DNA of 64,000 bases, taken from assembly GCF_041200025.1 (NCBI RefSeq), contig NZ_CP165628.1, positions 186,001-250,000 on the forward strand, given 5' to 3'. The notes beneath the pieces are model-generated. The model worked only from the letters and a program-made list of their open reading frames with translations. It was not told the origin of the DNA and did not search any database. The DNA is from Rouxiella sp. WC2420 (GTDB lineage: Bacteria; Pseudomonadota; Gammaproteobacteria; Enterobacterales; Enterobacteriaceae). Positions 8,935 to 20,006 of the stretch are shown in pieces. Positions within the stretch are counted from its first letter, which is position 1. Each line of letters begins with the position of its first letter. A program made the position numbers and the translations under genes.

Positions 8935-11586
8935 TTAACGGCACACCGCCTGAGCGCGGGCCATCGACTGCTGCAGGGCATTTTCCGGCAGGGCGTATTT
9001 CGCAATGCAGCGCTGGTTGGCAGCTTCGCCCCACTGGGCGTTGAGGGTGCCGGTCAAGGCAAGGCCGGTGAGATAAACCACGCCATCGTCGCCCACCAGA
9101 CTGACGCTATCGGCGCTGGAAATCGTGCTGCCAAACGGCAACGGCTGGCCGTTATAAGTGAGGGTCATCAGAGTGCGAATGCCGGTGCGAGCCTTGAAAT
9201 CAGCGCGAACGATTGCGCCCTCGGTGGGCACCACGTTAGCGACCACGTTGTCGAGATCGGTATGGTCATCCAGCTGGTTTATATCCAGCGCCACGCGGTT
9301 TTCGCGATAATCACTGGCGTAAGGCACCACGGTGTAACCACGCCAGTCGGTATGCAGACCCGTGCCGTTTTCAATGCCAATGCCGTTTGCACCCGGTGCG
9401 GCGACCAGTACATTGGTGCGGCCTAAATATTGCCCGAAAGTCAGTCCATTGCGATGCAACACCGCGCCGCCGGAGAGGCCGTAACTTATCTGTCGATGGT
9501 CGCGGCCGTAACTGTAACCGGTGCTGGCATCGCCATAAGTCCCGCTGTAATCCAGCCCGGCATTGCCGCTATTGCCGCCGTGGCGGTCATACCCCTGCGA
9601 CACATTCCAGCTGAGATTATTCTCCTCCAGCGCATTGCCGCTAAGCCCCGCCTGATGGGTGAAGCTGCCGTCACTGTTACGGTTTGTGTTGAAGTTGGCC
9701 CACATTGGGTGATGTTGCGAGGTGCTGTCGCCGTGCGGCAGCCAGGCATCCAACGGCACTGACATTGAAAGGAACACCGTTTTATCCGCATCCGGCTGAC
9801 CACTGGTGCGGTTATAACTCACTGAAAGGCTATAGCTTACCTGGCCGAAAGTGCTGCTAAAGCCACCTCGCAGGGCACGGGTCGCGGCGGATTTGTTCCA
9901 GTAAGTCTGGTGGGTCGCAGTAATATATATCGAGCCAAAATCCCCTAGTGTCTGTGAGATATTGGCCTCAAGACTGGCGCGTCGGCTGTTGTAAAGGTTG
10001 TAATAGTCGCTATAAGGGCGTTTAACCGGCAGGCCGTCGAGACCCACGCGATCATAGTCGTAGCGCCAGCCGGACATGGCTTTCAGCGCAGTTTCATCGA
10101 GCGTGTGAAAGCCTTGAGTGGAATAGCGGTAACCGGCCAGTTGCAGCGTGGTGCCAGTAGAAACCAGCGATCGGCCATAGAGGAAACGCACCGATTGGCC
10201 CTGATGCTTACTGCCATCAATGAGAGTACTGTTGGCCTGAGTGACGTCGGCGGAAATTGCGCCCCAGTCGCCCATATTCATGCCCGCACCTACAGCGGCG
10301 GCCTGATAACGCTCTGCCAGCTGCACGCCGCCATAGACAGTCATGTTGTGCGGCAGCCCCCACAGTAGTGTGGCCTGAGCAAAGTCAGGGCTTAAGTAAC
10401 GATCGCTGCTGTTGTGATAGCGCCCGGCAGTGAGGGTATAGCGCAAATGGCCGTCACGCTGGAGCATCGGCACCGAGGAATAAGGCACTAAAAAATGATT
10501 GATGCTACCGTCGGCTTCGGTCACTGTGACATCAAGATCGCCACCTGAAGACATTGAATACAGGTCATTGATATCAAAGGCCCCTGGCGCAACAAAGGTC
10601 TGATAAATAATATTACCGTTCTGGCGGATCTCGACCCGGGCATTGCTGCGCGCGACGCCTTTGACTGACGGGGCAAATCCGCGCTGAGTGTCAGGATACA
10701 TGTCGTCATTACTCGCAAGCCTGACGCCGCGAAAAGACAATGAATTAAATACATCGCTGCCAGTAAAGCTATCCCCCAAGGTCAGTTCGCTGCGTAGGGG
10801 GATAATCGTGCGTTGAGCATAGGTATCAAGGTGCTGCCAGCGGCTGCTGTTACCGAGGCGGCTTTGGTAACCGGTCCAGTTACTGTTGTCACGCAGTCGC
10901 CAGGCTCCAAGGTTTAAGCCGCTGTTAAGGCTCAAATAATTGCTGCTGCTATTACCGTAGCGGCCGTGATTGGTGCTGCCATTAAAGCGATAACTTAGCA
11001 GTGCAGCATTGACGCCTTCATCCCAGCGTTCAGGCGGGATCCAACCTTGCGGCAGATTTTTCATCGCTGCCTGCGGAATGCTGATGTCCAAACGCATCTT
11101 CTGAAAGTCGAACGCGGTGAACGCCTGTGGAATATAGGCTCCTGGTGTTACACAAGAGTCCTGAGGTAAGGCTTCAAGCGCGGGGAATAAGGGGGTATTG
11201 ACCTTGAGCAGCTCAAGATCTGCTTTGGTCAGACAGGCCATTAATCCCGTATTATCATGAGGCAACGGCGGCGAAAAATGCTGCAGCACATCGACAGTGG
11301 GTAAAGAGACAAAACGCATTTTGCGGGTCGATGCCTGGTTGCCGTTGAGAAAAATATCCACCTGATAAACACCGGGCAGCTGGGCACCGGGCTGTTCGAA
11401 TCGCGTCAGGTCAGCCACTGGTTGAGCATTATTCGCATCCAACATGGCGGGATCGAAATAAAGTCCGGCGTTAGCGCGGGTTGAAAAAAGTGTCAGTAAG
11501 AAAAGAGCCAGGGGTCTTATACTCAGAAACCTTTTAGGCATTACGGATAAATTTTTTCTACCTAAGTGTGGGTATGATTTATTCAT
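8935..11586 (-). CDS. fimbrial outer membrane usher (FimD/PapC family)
   Basis: The 883-residue protein has the length and blocks of an usher: signal peptide ending RANA, N-terminal domain beginning LYFDPAMLDANN with a PGVYQVDIFLNG motif, a 24-strand barrel with plug (PSVKGVARSNARVEIRQNG in the middle region), and C-terminal domains with two Cys residues. It forms the outer membrane pore that receives chaperone-subunit complexes and assembles the fibre. It is 109 bp after the chaperone gene and 69 bp before the pilin gene, so the three are probably one transcript. Confidence 0.93.
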   Translation of the reverse strand: MNKSYPHLGRKNLSVMPKRFLSIRPLALFLLTLFSTRANAGLYFDPAMLDANNAQPVADLTRFEQPGAQLPGVYQVDIFLNGNQASTRKMRFVSLPTVDVLQHFSPPLPHDNTGLMACLTKADLELLKVNTPLFPALEALPQDSCVTPGAYIPQAFTAFDFQKMRLDISIPQAAMKNLPQGWIPPERWDEGVNAALLSYRFNGSTNHGRYGNSSSNYLSLNSGLNLGAWRLRDNSNWTGYQSRLGNSSRWQHLDTYAQRTIIPLRSELTLGDSFTGSDVFNSLSFRGVRLASNDDMYPDTQRGFAPSVKGVARSNARVEIRQNGNIIYQTFVAPGAFDINDLYSMSSGGDLDVTVTEADGSINHFLVPYSSVPMLQRDGHLRYTLTAGRYHNSSDRYLSPDFAQATLLWGLPHNMTVYGGVQLAERYQAAAVGAGMNMGDWGAISADVTQANSTLIDGSKHQGQSVRFLYGRSLVSTGTTLQLAGYRYSTQGFHTLDETALKAMSGWRYDYDRVGLDGLPVKRPYSDYYNLYNSRRASLEANISQTLGDFGSIYITATHQTYWNKSAATRALRGGFSSTFGQVSYSLSVSYNRTSGQPDADKTVFLSMSVPLDAWLPHGDSTSQHHPMWANFNTNRNSDGSFTHQAGLSGNALEENNLSWNVSQGYDRHGGNSGNAGLDYSGTYGDASTGYSYGRDHRQISYGLSGGAVLHRNGLTFGQYLGRTNVLVAAPGANGIGIENGTGLHTDWRGYTVVPYASDYRENRVALDINQLDDHTDLDNVVANVVPTEGAIVRADFKARTGIRTLMTLTYNGQPLPFGSTISSADSVSLVGDDGVVYLTGLALTGTLNAQWGEAANQRCIAKYALPENALQQSMARAQAVCR

Positions 11587-11695
11587 GTGCTGCTATTTTC
11601 TTTTATATTATATGGAAACAGGCGTCTCTTCCTTATTAAGGGAATAGGCCGCTAGTCGGGTAAAGTTAATTAAATTTAAATAATAAATATCTTAA

Positions 11696-12403
11696 TTATT
11701 GATCAATTTTTTTGTTAATGATGTCGGTGTTGCCACCAAAATCATTAATTGTTCGATAGGTTATTTGTTGGGCGTTACCAGCAGGCAGAGCCAGTGTGGC
11801 CTGTTCTTTTGGTGCAACCATGATCCCTGGAATATCTTTATTATCGTATTTCATTTCCGTTATTGTGAGGTAATAAGGAGAAGGATTTGATATATGCAAG
11901 GTGTTGCCAATTTTATGAAAATGTAAACTTTGTGGTGCTGTATTAACGTCTTGTGTTAACCCTTTTGGGCGAACAAATAATTTTATCCGGTTGGCGGTCA
12001 CCAGCAAAAGAACGCTGCCGCCAGTGACTTTGGATTTATCCAGAGAAGGGATAGCTTTTTCAATAAAGTAATAAAGCGACTCGCGATCGCTTGGCAACGC
12101 CTTGCCTACGTGGATTATTCTTACCACGTTTTCATTTTTCGGACCGCTCAGGTATAGCGGCGGAGTGACGATAAAATCTTGAGTTTTCTTGCCGGCGGCA
12201 TCTTCAACGCGAGACTGCACCAGAAATGATTCTGTGGCTGACGAATTCGTCATTGAAATGCTGACCTGCTTACTGCCCTGTGGATAGACAATGCGCGTGC
12301 CTTGAATTGATAATCCGCCTTCTGCCTGAGCGTAAAGAGGGGCAAGCATTGCCGATAGTATGAAAACTAAGGTTGCTTTGTTTTTAACATGAGATAAGTT
12401 CAT
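11696..12403 (-). CDS. periplasmic fimbrial chaperone (FimC/PapD family)
   Basis: This 235-residue protein has a signal peptide ending YAQA followed by the two immunoglobulin-like domains of a pilus chaperone. Visible marks are RIVYPQGSKQVSISMTNSS in domain 1 (strands A-B) and TANRIKLFVRPKGL (strands F-G, which donate a strand to subunits). It keeps subunits folded in the periplasm and delivers them to the usher. It is the first gene of the operon, so the promoter should lie in the AT-rich region 12404-12660. Confidence 0.9.
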   Translation of the reverse strand: MNLSHVKNKATLVFILSAMLAPLYAQAEGGLSIQGTRIVYPQGSKQVSISMTNSSATESFLVQSRVEDAAGKKTQDFIVTPPLYLSGPKNENVVRIIHVGKALPSDRESLYYFIEKAIPSLDKSKVTGGSVLLLVTANRIKLFVRPKGLTQDVNTAPQSLHFHKIGNTLHISNPSPYYLTITEMKYDNKDIPGIMVAPKEQATLALPAGNAQQITYRTINDFGGNTDIINKKIDQ

Positions 12404-12660
12404 AGTTCTGCCGTCAGAATGGTTATTATTAATGGATATAATTATTTCAATAAAAATTTTATGATTTTTATATATCGCTTGAAATTATTACGAGGGAGTG
12501 TATGTATATTTGTGTCTGAGATCATCCTGACAAGTCTGGGAATATTATTAACTAATAAGATGATTTAACTAATGTTACTTTTATCTTTGTTGGTTTAGTG
12601 AAAGTTAATTATAAAAAATCAGGCTGGGATTAATTTTATTTAATGGGGTTTAATGAAAAT
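12404..12660. other. AT-rich region upstream of the fimbrial operon
   Basis: No gene is visible. The region is strongly AT-rich, as expected for an H-NS-silenced fimbrial promoter. I saw no invertible element with clear flanking repeats and no convincing promoter that I would place by eye. Confidence 0.5.
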
Positions 12661-12691
12661 AAAAAAGCCAGACGTTTTTGGCGTCTGGCTT
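12661..12691 (-). terminator. rho-independent terminator of the MFS gene
   Basis: AGCCAGACG and CGTCTGGCT (12666-12674 with 12682-12690) form a perfect 9-bp stem, and the minus strand continues with a run of T. It lies 31 bp after the stop of the transporter gene. Confidence 0.85.
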
Positions 12692-12721
12692 TTGGAGTGA
12701 AACTTGTGAATGCCCGAAATA

Positions 12722-14119
12722 TTAGTGATGCGCCTGATGTCCTGAATTGAAAGTGTGTACTGAAGATTGAGAGGTATCGTTCTGATCTTTTTTGAATCGT
12801 TCAATTGGCCCCATGACGAACAGGAACAGCAGCGCACCGAGAATACAGTGCGCGCCGACAAACAGCAGGCCCATACTGTAATTACCGGTAATGGCGACGA
12901 TATAACCAAACATAATCGGCGTAACAATACCGGCGACGTTGCCGACGCAGTTAAATATTGCTCCAGCCAGCCCCACCGCTTCTTTTGGCGCGGTATCGCT
13001 GATCACTGTCCAGGTTCCGGCACCGGCGGCCACGCCTTTACCAAAGAACGCAAAGGACATGATGGCGACAATCCACACATTGCTGTCGATCACCGCAGCG
13101 CCTATTAATGTTGCAGCCATTACCATTCCGACGATATAAGGCGTTTTACGCGCCCATGACAGTGACCAGCCTTTGAGAAGTAGATAATCAGAAATATAGC
13201 CGCCAAATATGCCACCGGCAAAACCGCATAATGCGGGTGCCACAGTCGCAAAACCGGCGTGTAATATATCCATGCCGCGCGCCTGAACCAGATAAATCGG
13301 GAACCAGGTAATAAAGAAATAACTTAGCGCAATAATGCAGTACTGGCCGAGGTAGGCGCACCACAGCATTCTGCTGGTTAACAAACCGTTGATTGTCGCA
13401 CGCGATAATCGCGATTTAGCCTTACGTTCGTGCACAGAATCGATATCAACCAACCCGCCGCCATCGATAATATGATCCAGCTCCTGCTTTGAAACTAATG
13501 GGTGATGACGTGGTTCGCGCATGAAAAACATCCACACTACGAAAGCTCCTACGCCGATTATCCCTAATACAAAGAACGGCCACTGCCAGCCAAACTCTGA
13601 GACCAGCCAGCCGGAAAGCGGCGAGAAAATAGCGACGGCGAAATATTGCGATGAGGCAAACAGTGAGGAGGCTCTGCCGCGTTCTGCTCTTGGAAACCAC
13701 ATAATGGTGACGCGAGCATTGGCCGGAAAACTTGGTGCTTCAATCAGGCCCAGCAGGAAGCGCAGGCTAAACATAATAAAAATCGCCCCCGCAACGCCTT
13801 TTTCAAACTCGCCGACAAAACCCATTGCCAGCGTTGATAGTGACCACAGTACCAGCGTGATGCCATAAACTCGTTTGGCGCCGTAGCGATCGAGAAACAG
13901 CCCGCCGGGAATTTGCCCTATGACATAGGCCCAGCTAAAGGCCGAAAGAATAAAGCCTAATTGAATGGAACTGAGTCCGAATTCGTCCTTAATTGCCGAC
14001 CCTGAAATAGAGAGAATAGAGCGGTCAGCGTAGGCTACCACCGACAAAAACAAGATCATCATCAGGATACCGATGCGGACATAGGATTTCTTCTCGGGAC
14101 TGTTTTTTGACAATGTCAT
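12722..14119 (-). CDS. MFS transporter, anion:cation symporter family (sugar acid type)
   Basis: The 465-residue, 12-helix protein belongs to the ACS family that includes GudP, GarP and ExuT. Family marks are YADRSILSISG in helix 1, GGLFLDRYGAKRVYG in the loop between helices 2 and 3, and EAPSFPANARVTIMWFP near helix 4. It probably imports an organic acid such as a hexarate or hexuronate with protons. No catabolic gene is adjacent, so the substrate cannot be inferred from context. The C terminus ends in a hydrophilic His-rich tail. Confidence 0.85.
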   Translation of the reverse strand: MTLSKNSPEKKSYVRIGILMMILFLSVVAYADRSILSISGSAIKDEFGLSSIQLGFILSAFSWAYVIGQIPGGLFLDRYGAKRVYGITLVLWSLSTLAMGFVGEFEKGVAGAIFIMFSLRFLLGLIEAPSFPANARVTIMWFPRAERGRASSLFASSQYFAVAIFSPLSGWLVSEFGWQWPFFVLGIIGVGAFVVWMFFMREPRHHPLVSKQELDHIIDGGGLVDIDSVHERKAKSRLSRATINGLLTSRMLWCAYLGQYCIIALSYFFITWFPIYLVQARGMDILHAGFATVAPALCGFAGGIFGGYISDYLLLKGWSLSWARKTPYIVGMVMAATLIGAAVIDSNVWIVAIMSFAFFGKGVAAGAGTWTVISDTAPKEAVGLAGAIFNCVGNVAGIVTPIMFGYIVAITGNYSMGLLFVGAHCILGALLFLFVMGPIERFKKDQNDTSQSSVHTFNSGHQAHH

Positions 14120-14455
14120 CTTCTTTCCCTTTTATCTATTTGAGTTATCAACCGATTAGAGCGGTAGGGACAGAATAATATTGCTCTAAAAATATTCTGA
14201 CCTATCAAATATAGAAGGGCTAAATGAGGCAGGCATTGGGCTGATGTCGAGAATTAGCGGAAATAAATAAGTAATATTTGTGAAAGCACACAGCAGGCTT
14301 TGATTTCGCCCACAGTATTTTAAAAAAACTGCAAGATGCTGAGTTGGCGTTGTTATTCTGTGATTTAGATCCTGGAGATATTCAGAAAGGGAAGAATTAA
14401 CTTAATGCGCGGTATTTTATCGAGTCTTTAAAAAGGGAGATAAAAGGAAAGATAT
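14120..14455. other. intergenic region between wrbA and the MFS gene
   Basis: No gene is supported. The stretch holds the upstream region of the minus-strand transporter gene; its last part precedes the wrbA terminator hairpin. No clear operator was seen. Confidence 0.5.
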
Positions 14456-14493
14456 TTATGCTCAGGCGGAATAGGTGCCTCGCCTGAGCATAA
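14456..14493 (-). terminator. hairpin downstream of wrbA
   Basis: A perfect 13-bp stem (TTATGCTCAGGCG with its complement at 14481-14493) and a 12-nt loop lie 7 bp after the wrbA stop. The minus strand continues AAATATC rather than a long T run, so termination may be partial. Confidence 0.6.
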
Positions 14494-14499
14494 CAGATA

Positions 14500-15099
14500 T
14501 TATGCTTTAAGCTTGGCCGCAATTTGTGCCACATACTGACCTTGATGGCGGGCAATAGTCAATTCACGAGCATCCGGCTGACGAGAGCCGTCACCGCCAG
14601 CAATGGTTGAAGCACCGTAAGGTGTGCCGCCGCCAACTTGAGAAATATCGAACAACTCCGGTGAGCTATAACCGATTGGCACAATGATCATCCCGTGGTG
14701 TGCCAGTGTGGTCCAGGTTGACGTAATGGTCATTTCCTGGCCGCCGCCAGTGCCGGTCGAGGTAAAGACGCTGGCAACTTTGCCGACTAACGCGCCTTTT
14801 GCCCACAGGCCGCCAGTGCGGTCGAGGAAGTTGCGCGTCTGACCGGACATGTTACCGAAGCGAGTCGGAGTACCGATGATGATAGCATCGTAATCAGCCA
14901 GCTCTGACGGATCGGCAATCGGGGCTGCCTGATCGCTCTTGCCGCCAGCCGCCGCAAAAGACTCTGCATCCATTACTTCTGGTACACGTTTCAGCGTAAC
15001 TTCAACGCCTGCAACACTTTTTGCACCTTCTGCAACGTTCTGCGCCATGGTTTCAATGTGACCATACATTGAATGATAAAGTACTAAAACTTTAGTCAT
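14500..15099 (-). CDS. wrbA: NAD(P)H:quinone oxidoreductase WrbA
   Basis: 199 residues from ATG at 15099, which is preceded by AGAGGAACC at proper spacing; an in-frame upstream start would add a non-family leader. The flavodoxin fold is clear: [14 protein letters not shown] binds the FMN phosphate, [18 protein letters not shown] and [11 protein letters not shown] follow, and the end [17 protein letters not shown] is typical. It reduces quinones by two electrons with NAD(P)H as a cytoplasmic tetramer, limiting redox cycling. It stands alone between a terminator hairpin and the pqq cluster. Confidence 0.95.
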   Translation of the reverse strand: MTKVLVLYHSMYGHIETMAQNVAEGAKSVAGVEVTLKRVPEVMDAESFAAAGGKSDQAAPIADPSELADYDAIIIGTPTRFGNMSGQTRNFLDRTGGLWAKGALVGKVASVFTSTGTGGGQEMTITSTWTTLAHHGMIIVPIGYSSPELFDISQVGGGTPYGASTIAGGDGSRQPDARELTIARHQGQYVAQIAAKLKA

Positions 15100-15372
15100 C
15101 TTTGGTTCCTCTTTTAGGGGCGTAGGTTTGGTATCAGTACCCAATAACTTTGCGAAGAAATGACTCAGTAATCCCACGTTAAGCTCCACAACTTTGGGTT
15201 GTTGATGCGTTAAAGATTACATCCTCACCCCTAATTGGTTACATAACAACCACAAACTTTTGACCGCTTCGGTCAGTTTTATTGAACCAGTTGAGGAAGA
15301 GTGAGAGAGGAAGATTGAAGCAACCAAGACTGATTTGAAGCCAATGGCGGGCTATAAACAGTTTGTTTTACA

Positions 15373-17817
15373 TTAATTATTCAGCACCCACCATGGATTA
15401 ACCCCTTGATTTAGCTGTTGGTAAAAAGTAATTAGCTGTTCTCGTGTAAGGCTTGATATCGCCTTTGCGGTAAGTGCGGGGGCGTAGGCATGCTGGCTCA
15501 GCCAATGTTCTCGGGCTTGCTCAATGCTGTCTGAGTTCTTAACCTCAAGACTGCGCAACAGATCGGCACATTTTTCCGTGAACAGCCTTTGCGGGAGATC
15601 GACAATTATTTCATTCATATCGCCGATAAATCGTCTGATCTCGCTGATTATCTGCTCAACGGAATGGGTAGGTGACTGCACGGCAAACAGCAATCCAAAC
15701 TCTCCGGCTGAGAGCATAAACCGGCAGGTCACTACGTAGCCAATATTCTGCTCAACCCGTAAACGCTGGAAAAAACGCGGCTCAAAAAGTGAGGCCAGAA
15801 TGCGCCATGCAGCATGGCAGACGGCAGTTTGCTCTACCAGCGGGCAAAACAGCAGCACGGCGGCATCTTTGCTGGTCGTTGAGAAGGTGTGCTTTGTCAC
15901 TGGCGGATTATGGAGGCGCGCGGAAAAAGCCTTTGCATTAATTGCTCCGGGGAAGCGGCTTAACAGGCTCGAAACGCGGGCTTGCAAAATGGCATCACCG
16001 CCATAAAGCTCCGCCCGCCAGGCAATGTCCGGCAGAGAAGGCGATGGGGCATCCGCCAGCGATTCGCCGCTCAGCAGACGCGGTAACTCCTTGAGCAGGC
16101 AACGAATAGCAACATCGGTTTGCATTCTTTGTTTAGCCTGCTGAAATTGCCGTTCACCCTGGGCAATCAGCGCCTCGGGTAATCCATTCAGGCGGTCAAT
16201 CACTGCCTCAAGCGTGTTTATCAGCACTTGCTGACGACCACTTAACTGCAAGAGCCATCGCCCTTGAATATTTTCAAATGAAAGCGTGCCGCCAAGATGG
16301 GCGCTGTGTCCAATAATGGCGCGCAGGCTGGCCTGCAAAATATATCCCCAGCGCAGCGAGAGCGGATGACCCAACTCAGGACCGAGGATTAAAACACCCT
16401 CGTCGCTGTTGCCCGGTTGATACGGCAAAATAACCGGTTTCTCAGGCAATCTTGGGATGGCGATGTTGTTATTTGGAATGATGTTGTTAGCTGAGAAATT
16501 GATATCCTGCGGATAAAAAAACAGCTCTGGTGCATTTATATTGCTGTCGGCCAACCAGGTTATCGGTTGTAAAGGCAGGTCAAAACCTTGCACCGTTTGG
16601 AGGCCTGCATTGATTACGGGCGCAACCCAAAGGCGAGTCAGATTTTCGGTATTAAGCTGGCTCAGCAGGTTATTCCAGCCCGTCAGCAAGTCATTTTTTG
16701 GCTCAGTAATGGACGGAAATCCGAAGGCATCGGCGCGTAGTCGATCCACGGGAGTTAAGCGGTTGAAAGCCTTTTGAGCGAGCATGGCGTAGTGATTTAA
16801 ATTTAATTCGCCGACCTGCGATAACGCCTCCAACCAGTGAAAAAATAGCCCCTCAACCTGTGCCGCGCAAGATTGCAGTGCGCTGTTGAGCATAAACTCA
16901 AAGGTGACGATCGCATCTTTTTGGCTGCTGTACGGCACCATAAGATTCAAAGTGTCGCATAACCCTAACGTTCGCAGAATCGCCAGCAAACTCTTTTCTG
17001 CTTCATCGCTGAAAAACTGGCGTAGCAGGCTGAAGGATTGCCGACCCTGTGGATGAGTATTTTTCAAGGCAAAGGTCAAATGTAGCCGTGAATTATCGCT
17101 TTGCTGCAATACGAATGCGCGTTGATTTTTCAGCCGGAGCGGCTCAACGACCGGCGGTAACGACTTGTCCCTAGCGGGGAAAACTCTACCGTATTGCTCG
17201 GCCAGCGCGGTTAATTCTTTAAAAGACTGCGGACCAGAGAGCCACAACGTCAGATTATCGGCATGAAAAAAACGCTGGTGATAGTCGCGTAATGCCTGCT
17301 GAAGTGCCTGTATGTCTTGGCCAAAATAGGCGAGATTACCAACGTGAAAATGCGCCAAAGCCTGCGGTGATTCAAACGCGACGCCAAGTGCGGCTTCGCA
17401 TAACGTGTCGTTATCGGTGCTAAGCATGCGGAATTCGGCATCGATAACTGCTGTTTCCTGCGAGATTGCATCCAGCGAAAGCAGCGGAAAGGCTAACATA
17501 TCGGCCAGCCTGGCAAATCCGTCTGCCAGCCTGGCGGCAGTGATATCAAAAAACCAGGCGGTGGAGGTCGGTAAGGTGGTAGCGTTTAGCCGCGCGCCCT
17601 CGGCCTGCGCCCAGCTCATCAGGCGTTGTTCACCCTGATAGCCACGGCTGCCGGAAAACACCACGTGCTCGAATAAATGGGCCAGTCCGGGCCATTGTTT
17701 TGGCTCGTGATGGCTGCCCGCCGCCAGATTAAACAGAACGGCCGAGCGTGAAGCCTGCGGATCGTGGTTAAGAATAACCCGCAGGCCATTGGCCAGCGTC
17801 AGCCGTTGTTGCATCAT
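15373..17817 (-). CDS. pqqF: PqqF, M16-family zinc protease for PQQ biosynthesis
   Basis: The 814-residue protein has the inverted zinc motif HLFEH ([16 protein letters not shown]) near residues 45-50 and the downstream Glu in the [10 protein letters not shown] region, as in pitrilysin/insulysin proteases. It has four M16 repeats by length. It cuts the crosslinked Glu-Tyr unit out of the PqqA peptide. Its start overlaps the pqqE stop by 4 bp, so the two are translationally coupled. It is the last gene of the cluster. Confidence 0.93.
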   Translation of the reverse strand: MMQQRLTLANGLRVILNHDPQASRSAVLFNLAAGSHHEPKQWPGLAHLFEHVVFSGSRGYQGEQRLMSWAQAEGARLNATTLPTSTAWFFDITAARLADGFARLADMLAFPLLSLDAISQETAVIDAEFRMLSTDNDTLCEAALGVAFESPQALAHFHVGNLAYFGQDIQALQQALRDYHQRFFHADNLTLWLSGPQSFKELTALAEQYGRVFPARDKSLPPVVEPLRLKNQRAFVLQQSDNSRLHLTFALKNTHPQGRQSFSLLRQFFSDEAEKSLLAILRTLGLCDTLNLMVPYSSQKDAIVTFEFMLNSALQSCAAQVEGLFFHWLEALSQVGELNLNHYAMLAQKAFNRLTPVDRLRADAFGFPSITEPKNDLLTGWNNLLSQLNTENLTRLWVAPVINAGLQTVQGFDLPLQPITWLADSNINAPELFFYPQDINFSANNIIPNNNIAIPRLPEKPVILPYQPGNSDEGVLILGPELGHPLSLRWGYILQASLRAIIGHSAHLGGTLSFENIQGRWLLQLSGRQQVLINTLEAVIDRLNGLPEALIAQGERQFQQAKQRMQTDVAIRCLLKELPRLLSGESLADAPSPSLPDIAWRAELYGGDAILQARVSSLLSRFPGAINAKAFSARLHNPPVTKHTFSTTSKDAAVLLFCPLVEQTAVCHAAWRILASLFEPRFFQRLRVEQNIGYVVTCRFMLSAGEFGLLFAVQSPTHSVEQIISEIRRFIGDMNEIIVDLPQRLFTEKCADLLRSLEVKNSDSIEQAREHWLSQHAYAPALTAKAISSLTREQLITFYQQLNQGVNPWWVLNN

Positions 17818-18959
17818 GATACTGACGTTTTAAAGATCAATTGTTGCGAGTTTCTGCGATTGCGGAATTGCAGCTGATTGACCTGAATATTGGTGCAGTT
17901 GGCTTGCTCACGCGCTTGGAGAATCATCCCGTGATGTTCTGATTTCGAGCATACCGGATCAGCATTGTCGGCATTGCCTGTCAGCATAAACGCCTGGCAG
18001 CGGCAGCCACCAAAGTCTTTCTCTTTTTCAGAACAGGAACGGCAAGGTTCCGGCATCCAGTCAAAGCCGCGATATTTGTTAAAACCAAACGAGTTGTACC
18101 AGATGTCTTGCAACGACTGCTCCAGCACCGACGGGAATTCGACCGGTAACTGGCGCGCGCTGTGACATGGTAGCGCCATGCCTTCCGGGGTTACGCTGAG
18201 GAAAATCGCCCCCCAGCCGCCCATGCAGCCTTTCGGACGCTCTTCATAATAGTCAGGCGTCACGAACAGCAGATTGGCCAGATTACCTTTGTCGGCCATC
18301 TTGACGCGGTAGTCGGCCACCACCGCTTCGGCTTCGGCGATTTGTTGGCGAGTCGGCAGCAGGCCTTCGCGATTAAGCTGCGCCCAGCCGTAAAACTGAC
18401 AGGTTGCCAGCTCGACATCGTCGGCCTCTAGCTCAATGCTGAGTTCGATAATTTTATCGATCTGGTGAATGTTATGGCGATGCAGCACGAAGTTAAGCAC
18501 CATCGGGTAACCGTGGGCTTTCACTGCTTTCGCCATGTCCAGTTTTTGCTGGAAAGCCTTGGCAGAACCCGCCAGCGCAGCATTCAGCGTTTCATCACTT
18601 GCCTGGAAACTGATCTGAATATGGTCCAGACCCGCTTCGGCGAAGGCATCGATTTTCTTCTCGGTTAAACCAATGCCTGAGGTGATCAGGTTGGTATAAA
18701 AACCGAGGTCGCGTGCCGCTTTGATAAGCTCAGGCAAATCCTTGCGCACCAGCGGTTCGCCGCCGGAAAAACCTATCTGTACAGCGCCCATCTCGCGGGC
18801 CTGTTCAAACACCGTAATCCATTGTTCGGTGGTCAGCTCTTTTTCCTGCTTGGCAAAATCAAGCGGGTTGGAGCAGTAGGGACACTGCAACGGACAACGG
18901 TAAGTCAGCTCCGCCAGCAACCAGAGCGGCGGTTTGACTTGAGGTTTAGGCAGGTTCAC
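17814..18959 (-). CDS. pqqE: PqqE, radical SAM enzyme for PQQ biosynthesis
   Basis: 381 residues. The radical SAM cluster motif CPLQCPYC (CxxxCxxC) is near residue 20 and [13 protein letters not shown] follows. The C-terminal SPASM region has Cys residues in [29 protein letters not shown] and VCSKSEHHG. It forms the carbon-carbon bond between the Glu and Tyr of PqqA with PqqD as peptide chaperone. It overlaps pqqD by 14 bp. The tail beyond KSEHHGM is about 45 residues. Confidence 0.95.
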   Translation of the reverse strand: MNLPKPQVKPPLWLLAELTYRCPLQCPYCSNPLDFAKQEKELTTEQWITVFEQAREMGAVQIGFSGGEPLVRKDLPELIKAARDLGFYTNLITSGIGLTEKKIDAFAEAGLDHIQISFQASDETLNAALAGSAKAFQQKLDMAKAVKAHGYPMVLNFVLHRHNIHQIDKIIELSIELEADDVELATCQFYGWAQLNREGLLPTRQQIAEAEAVVADYRVKMADKGNLANLLFVTPDYYEERPKGCMGGWGAIFLSVTPEGMALPCHSARQLPVEFPSVLEQSLQDIWYNSFGFNKYRGFDWMPEPCRSCSEKEKDFGGCRCQAFMLTGNADNADPVCSKSEHHGMILQAREQANCTNIQVNQLQFRNRRNSQQLIFKTSVS

Positions 18960-19233
18960 GGAAAATTATCCACTTTTGTTCGTAGGCTTGGGCAAAAAAC
19001 TCTTTTACGTCGTCGTCAACGCCGCCGGCTTCCGGGAAGCGTTGATTCAGCCCATCAATGATTTCAGACAGCAGACGTCTACCGTCGACGTTTTCCAAAA
19101 TCATCGCTGCGCTTTCGTTGAGTGTTGCCATGCCTTCAGGGTAAAGGATTACGTGGCTGTTCTGAGTCGGTTCCCACTGTAAACGGAAACCACGGCGGAA
19201 CATCGGCACCTGATTGACGTTAATTTCGATCAC
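18946..19233 (-). CDS. pqqD: PqqD, peptide chaperone for PqqA
   Basis: A 95-residue RRE-type protein with [16 protein letters not shown] at the start, [14 protein letters not shown] in the middle and [17 protein letters not shown] near the end. It binds the PqqA peptide and presents it to PqqE. It overlaps both neighbours (pqqC by 4 bp, pqqE by 14 bp), which suggests balanced translation. Confidence 0.95.
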   Translation of the reverse strand: MIEINVNQVPMFRRGFRLQWEPTQNSHVILYPEGMATLNESAAMILENVDGRRLLSEIIDGLNQRFPEAGGVDDDVKEFFAQAYEQKWIIFREPA

Positions 19234-19997
19234 AGAAGCTTTCCTCTATGCCACACCGGCTGCTGCGTTACGCTGTGGTAAGGCGCGCGGTCAAGCTCGT
19301 AGGCCATGGTCATTGAGTCGAGCATGGTCCATAGAATATCCAGCTTGAACTGCAGGATTTCCAGCATACGCTGCTGCTTCTCAACGGTATTACAGTACTC
19401 CAGTGCCAACGCCAAACCGTGCTCGACGTCGCGATTTGCCTGACTCAGGCGGCTACGGAAGTAGTGATAACCTTCTGGCTGGATCCAGGTGTAGTGATTA
19501 GGCCAGCTGTCGAGACGAGACTGATGAATTTGCGGCGCGAACAGCTCGGTCAGCGAGCTACAGGCCGCTTCCTGCCACACGGCGCGACGGGCAAAGTTGA
19601 CGTAGGCATCAACCGCGAAACGCACGCCGGGAAGCACCATTTTTTCTGACAACAGCACTTCGCGGTCAAGGCCCACGGCCTCTCCCAGCTGCAACCAGGC
19701 TTCAATTCCGCCTTCATTATCGCCTTGACCGTCGTGGTCGAGAATACGCTGAACCCATTTGCGACGCGTTTGCGCATCTGGGCAGTTTGCCATGATCGCC
19801 GCATCTTTCATCGGAATACTGGTCTGATAATAGAAACGATTGGCAACCCAGCCCTGGATCTGTTCACGCGTAGCCTGGCCATTGTGCATCGCAATATGAT
19901 AAGGGTGGTGAATATGATAATAAGCCCCTTTGGCGCGCAGGGCCTGTTCAAACTCTTGTGGCGTCATGAGTGTCGCCGAGGAATTAAATGAGTTCAT
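19230..19997 (-). CDS. pqqC: PqqC, PQQ synthase
   Basis: The 255-residue protein is a cofactorless oxidase of the TenA-like fold. Typical stretches are [49 protein letters not shown] and [15 protein letters not shown]. It carries out ring closure and the final eight-electron oxidation to PQQ using oxygen. It starts 9 bp after the pqqB stop and is part of the same operon. Confidence 0.96.
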   Translation of the reverse strand: MNSFNSSATLMTPQEFEQALRAKGAYYHIHHPYHIAMHNGQATREQIQGWVANRFYYQTSIPMKDAAIMANCPDAQTRRKWVQRILDHDGQGDNEGGIEAWLQLGEAVGLDREVLLSEKMVLPGVRFAVDAYVNFARRAVWQEAACSSLTELFAPQIHQSRLDSWPNHYTWIQPEGYHYFRSRLSQANRDVEHGLALALEYCNTVEKQQRMLEILQFKLDILWTMLDSMTMAYELDRAPYHSVTQQPVWHRGKLL

Positions 19998-20006
19998 CTA
20001 TGTTTC

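Noticed and set aside
15100-15189. N-terminal extension of WrbA by 30 codons
   Set aside because: The ATG at 15099 has a good ribosome site and gives the exact family start; the extra residues match nothing in the family.
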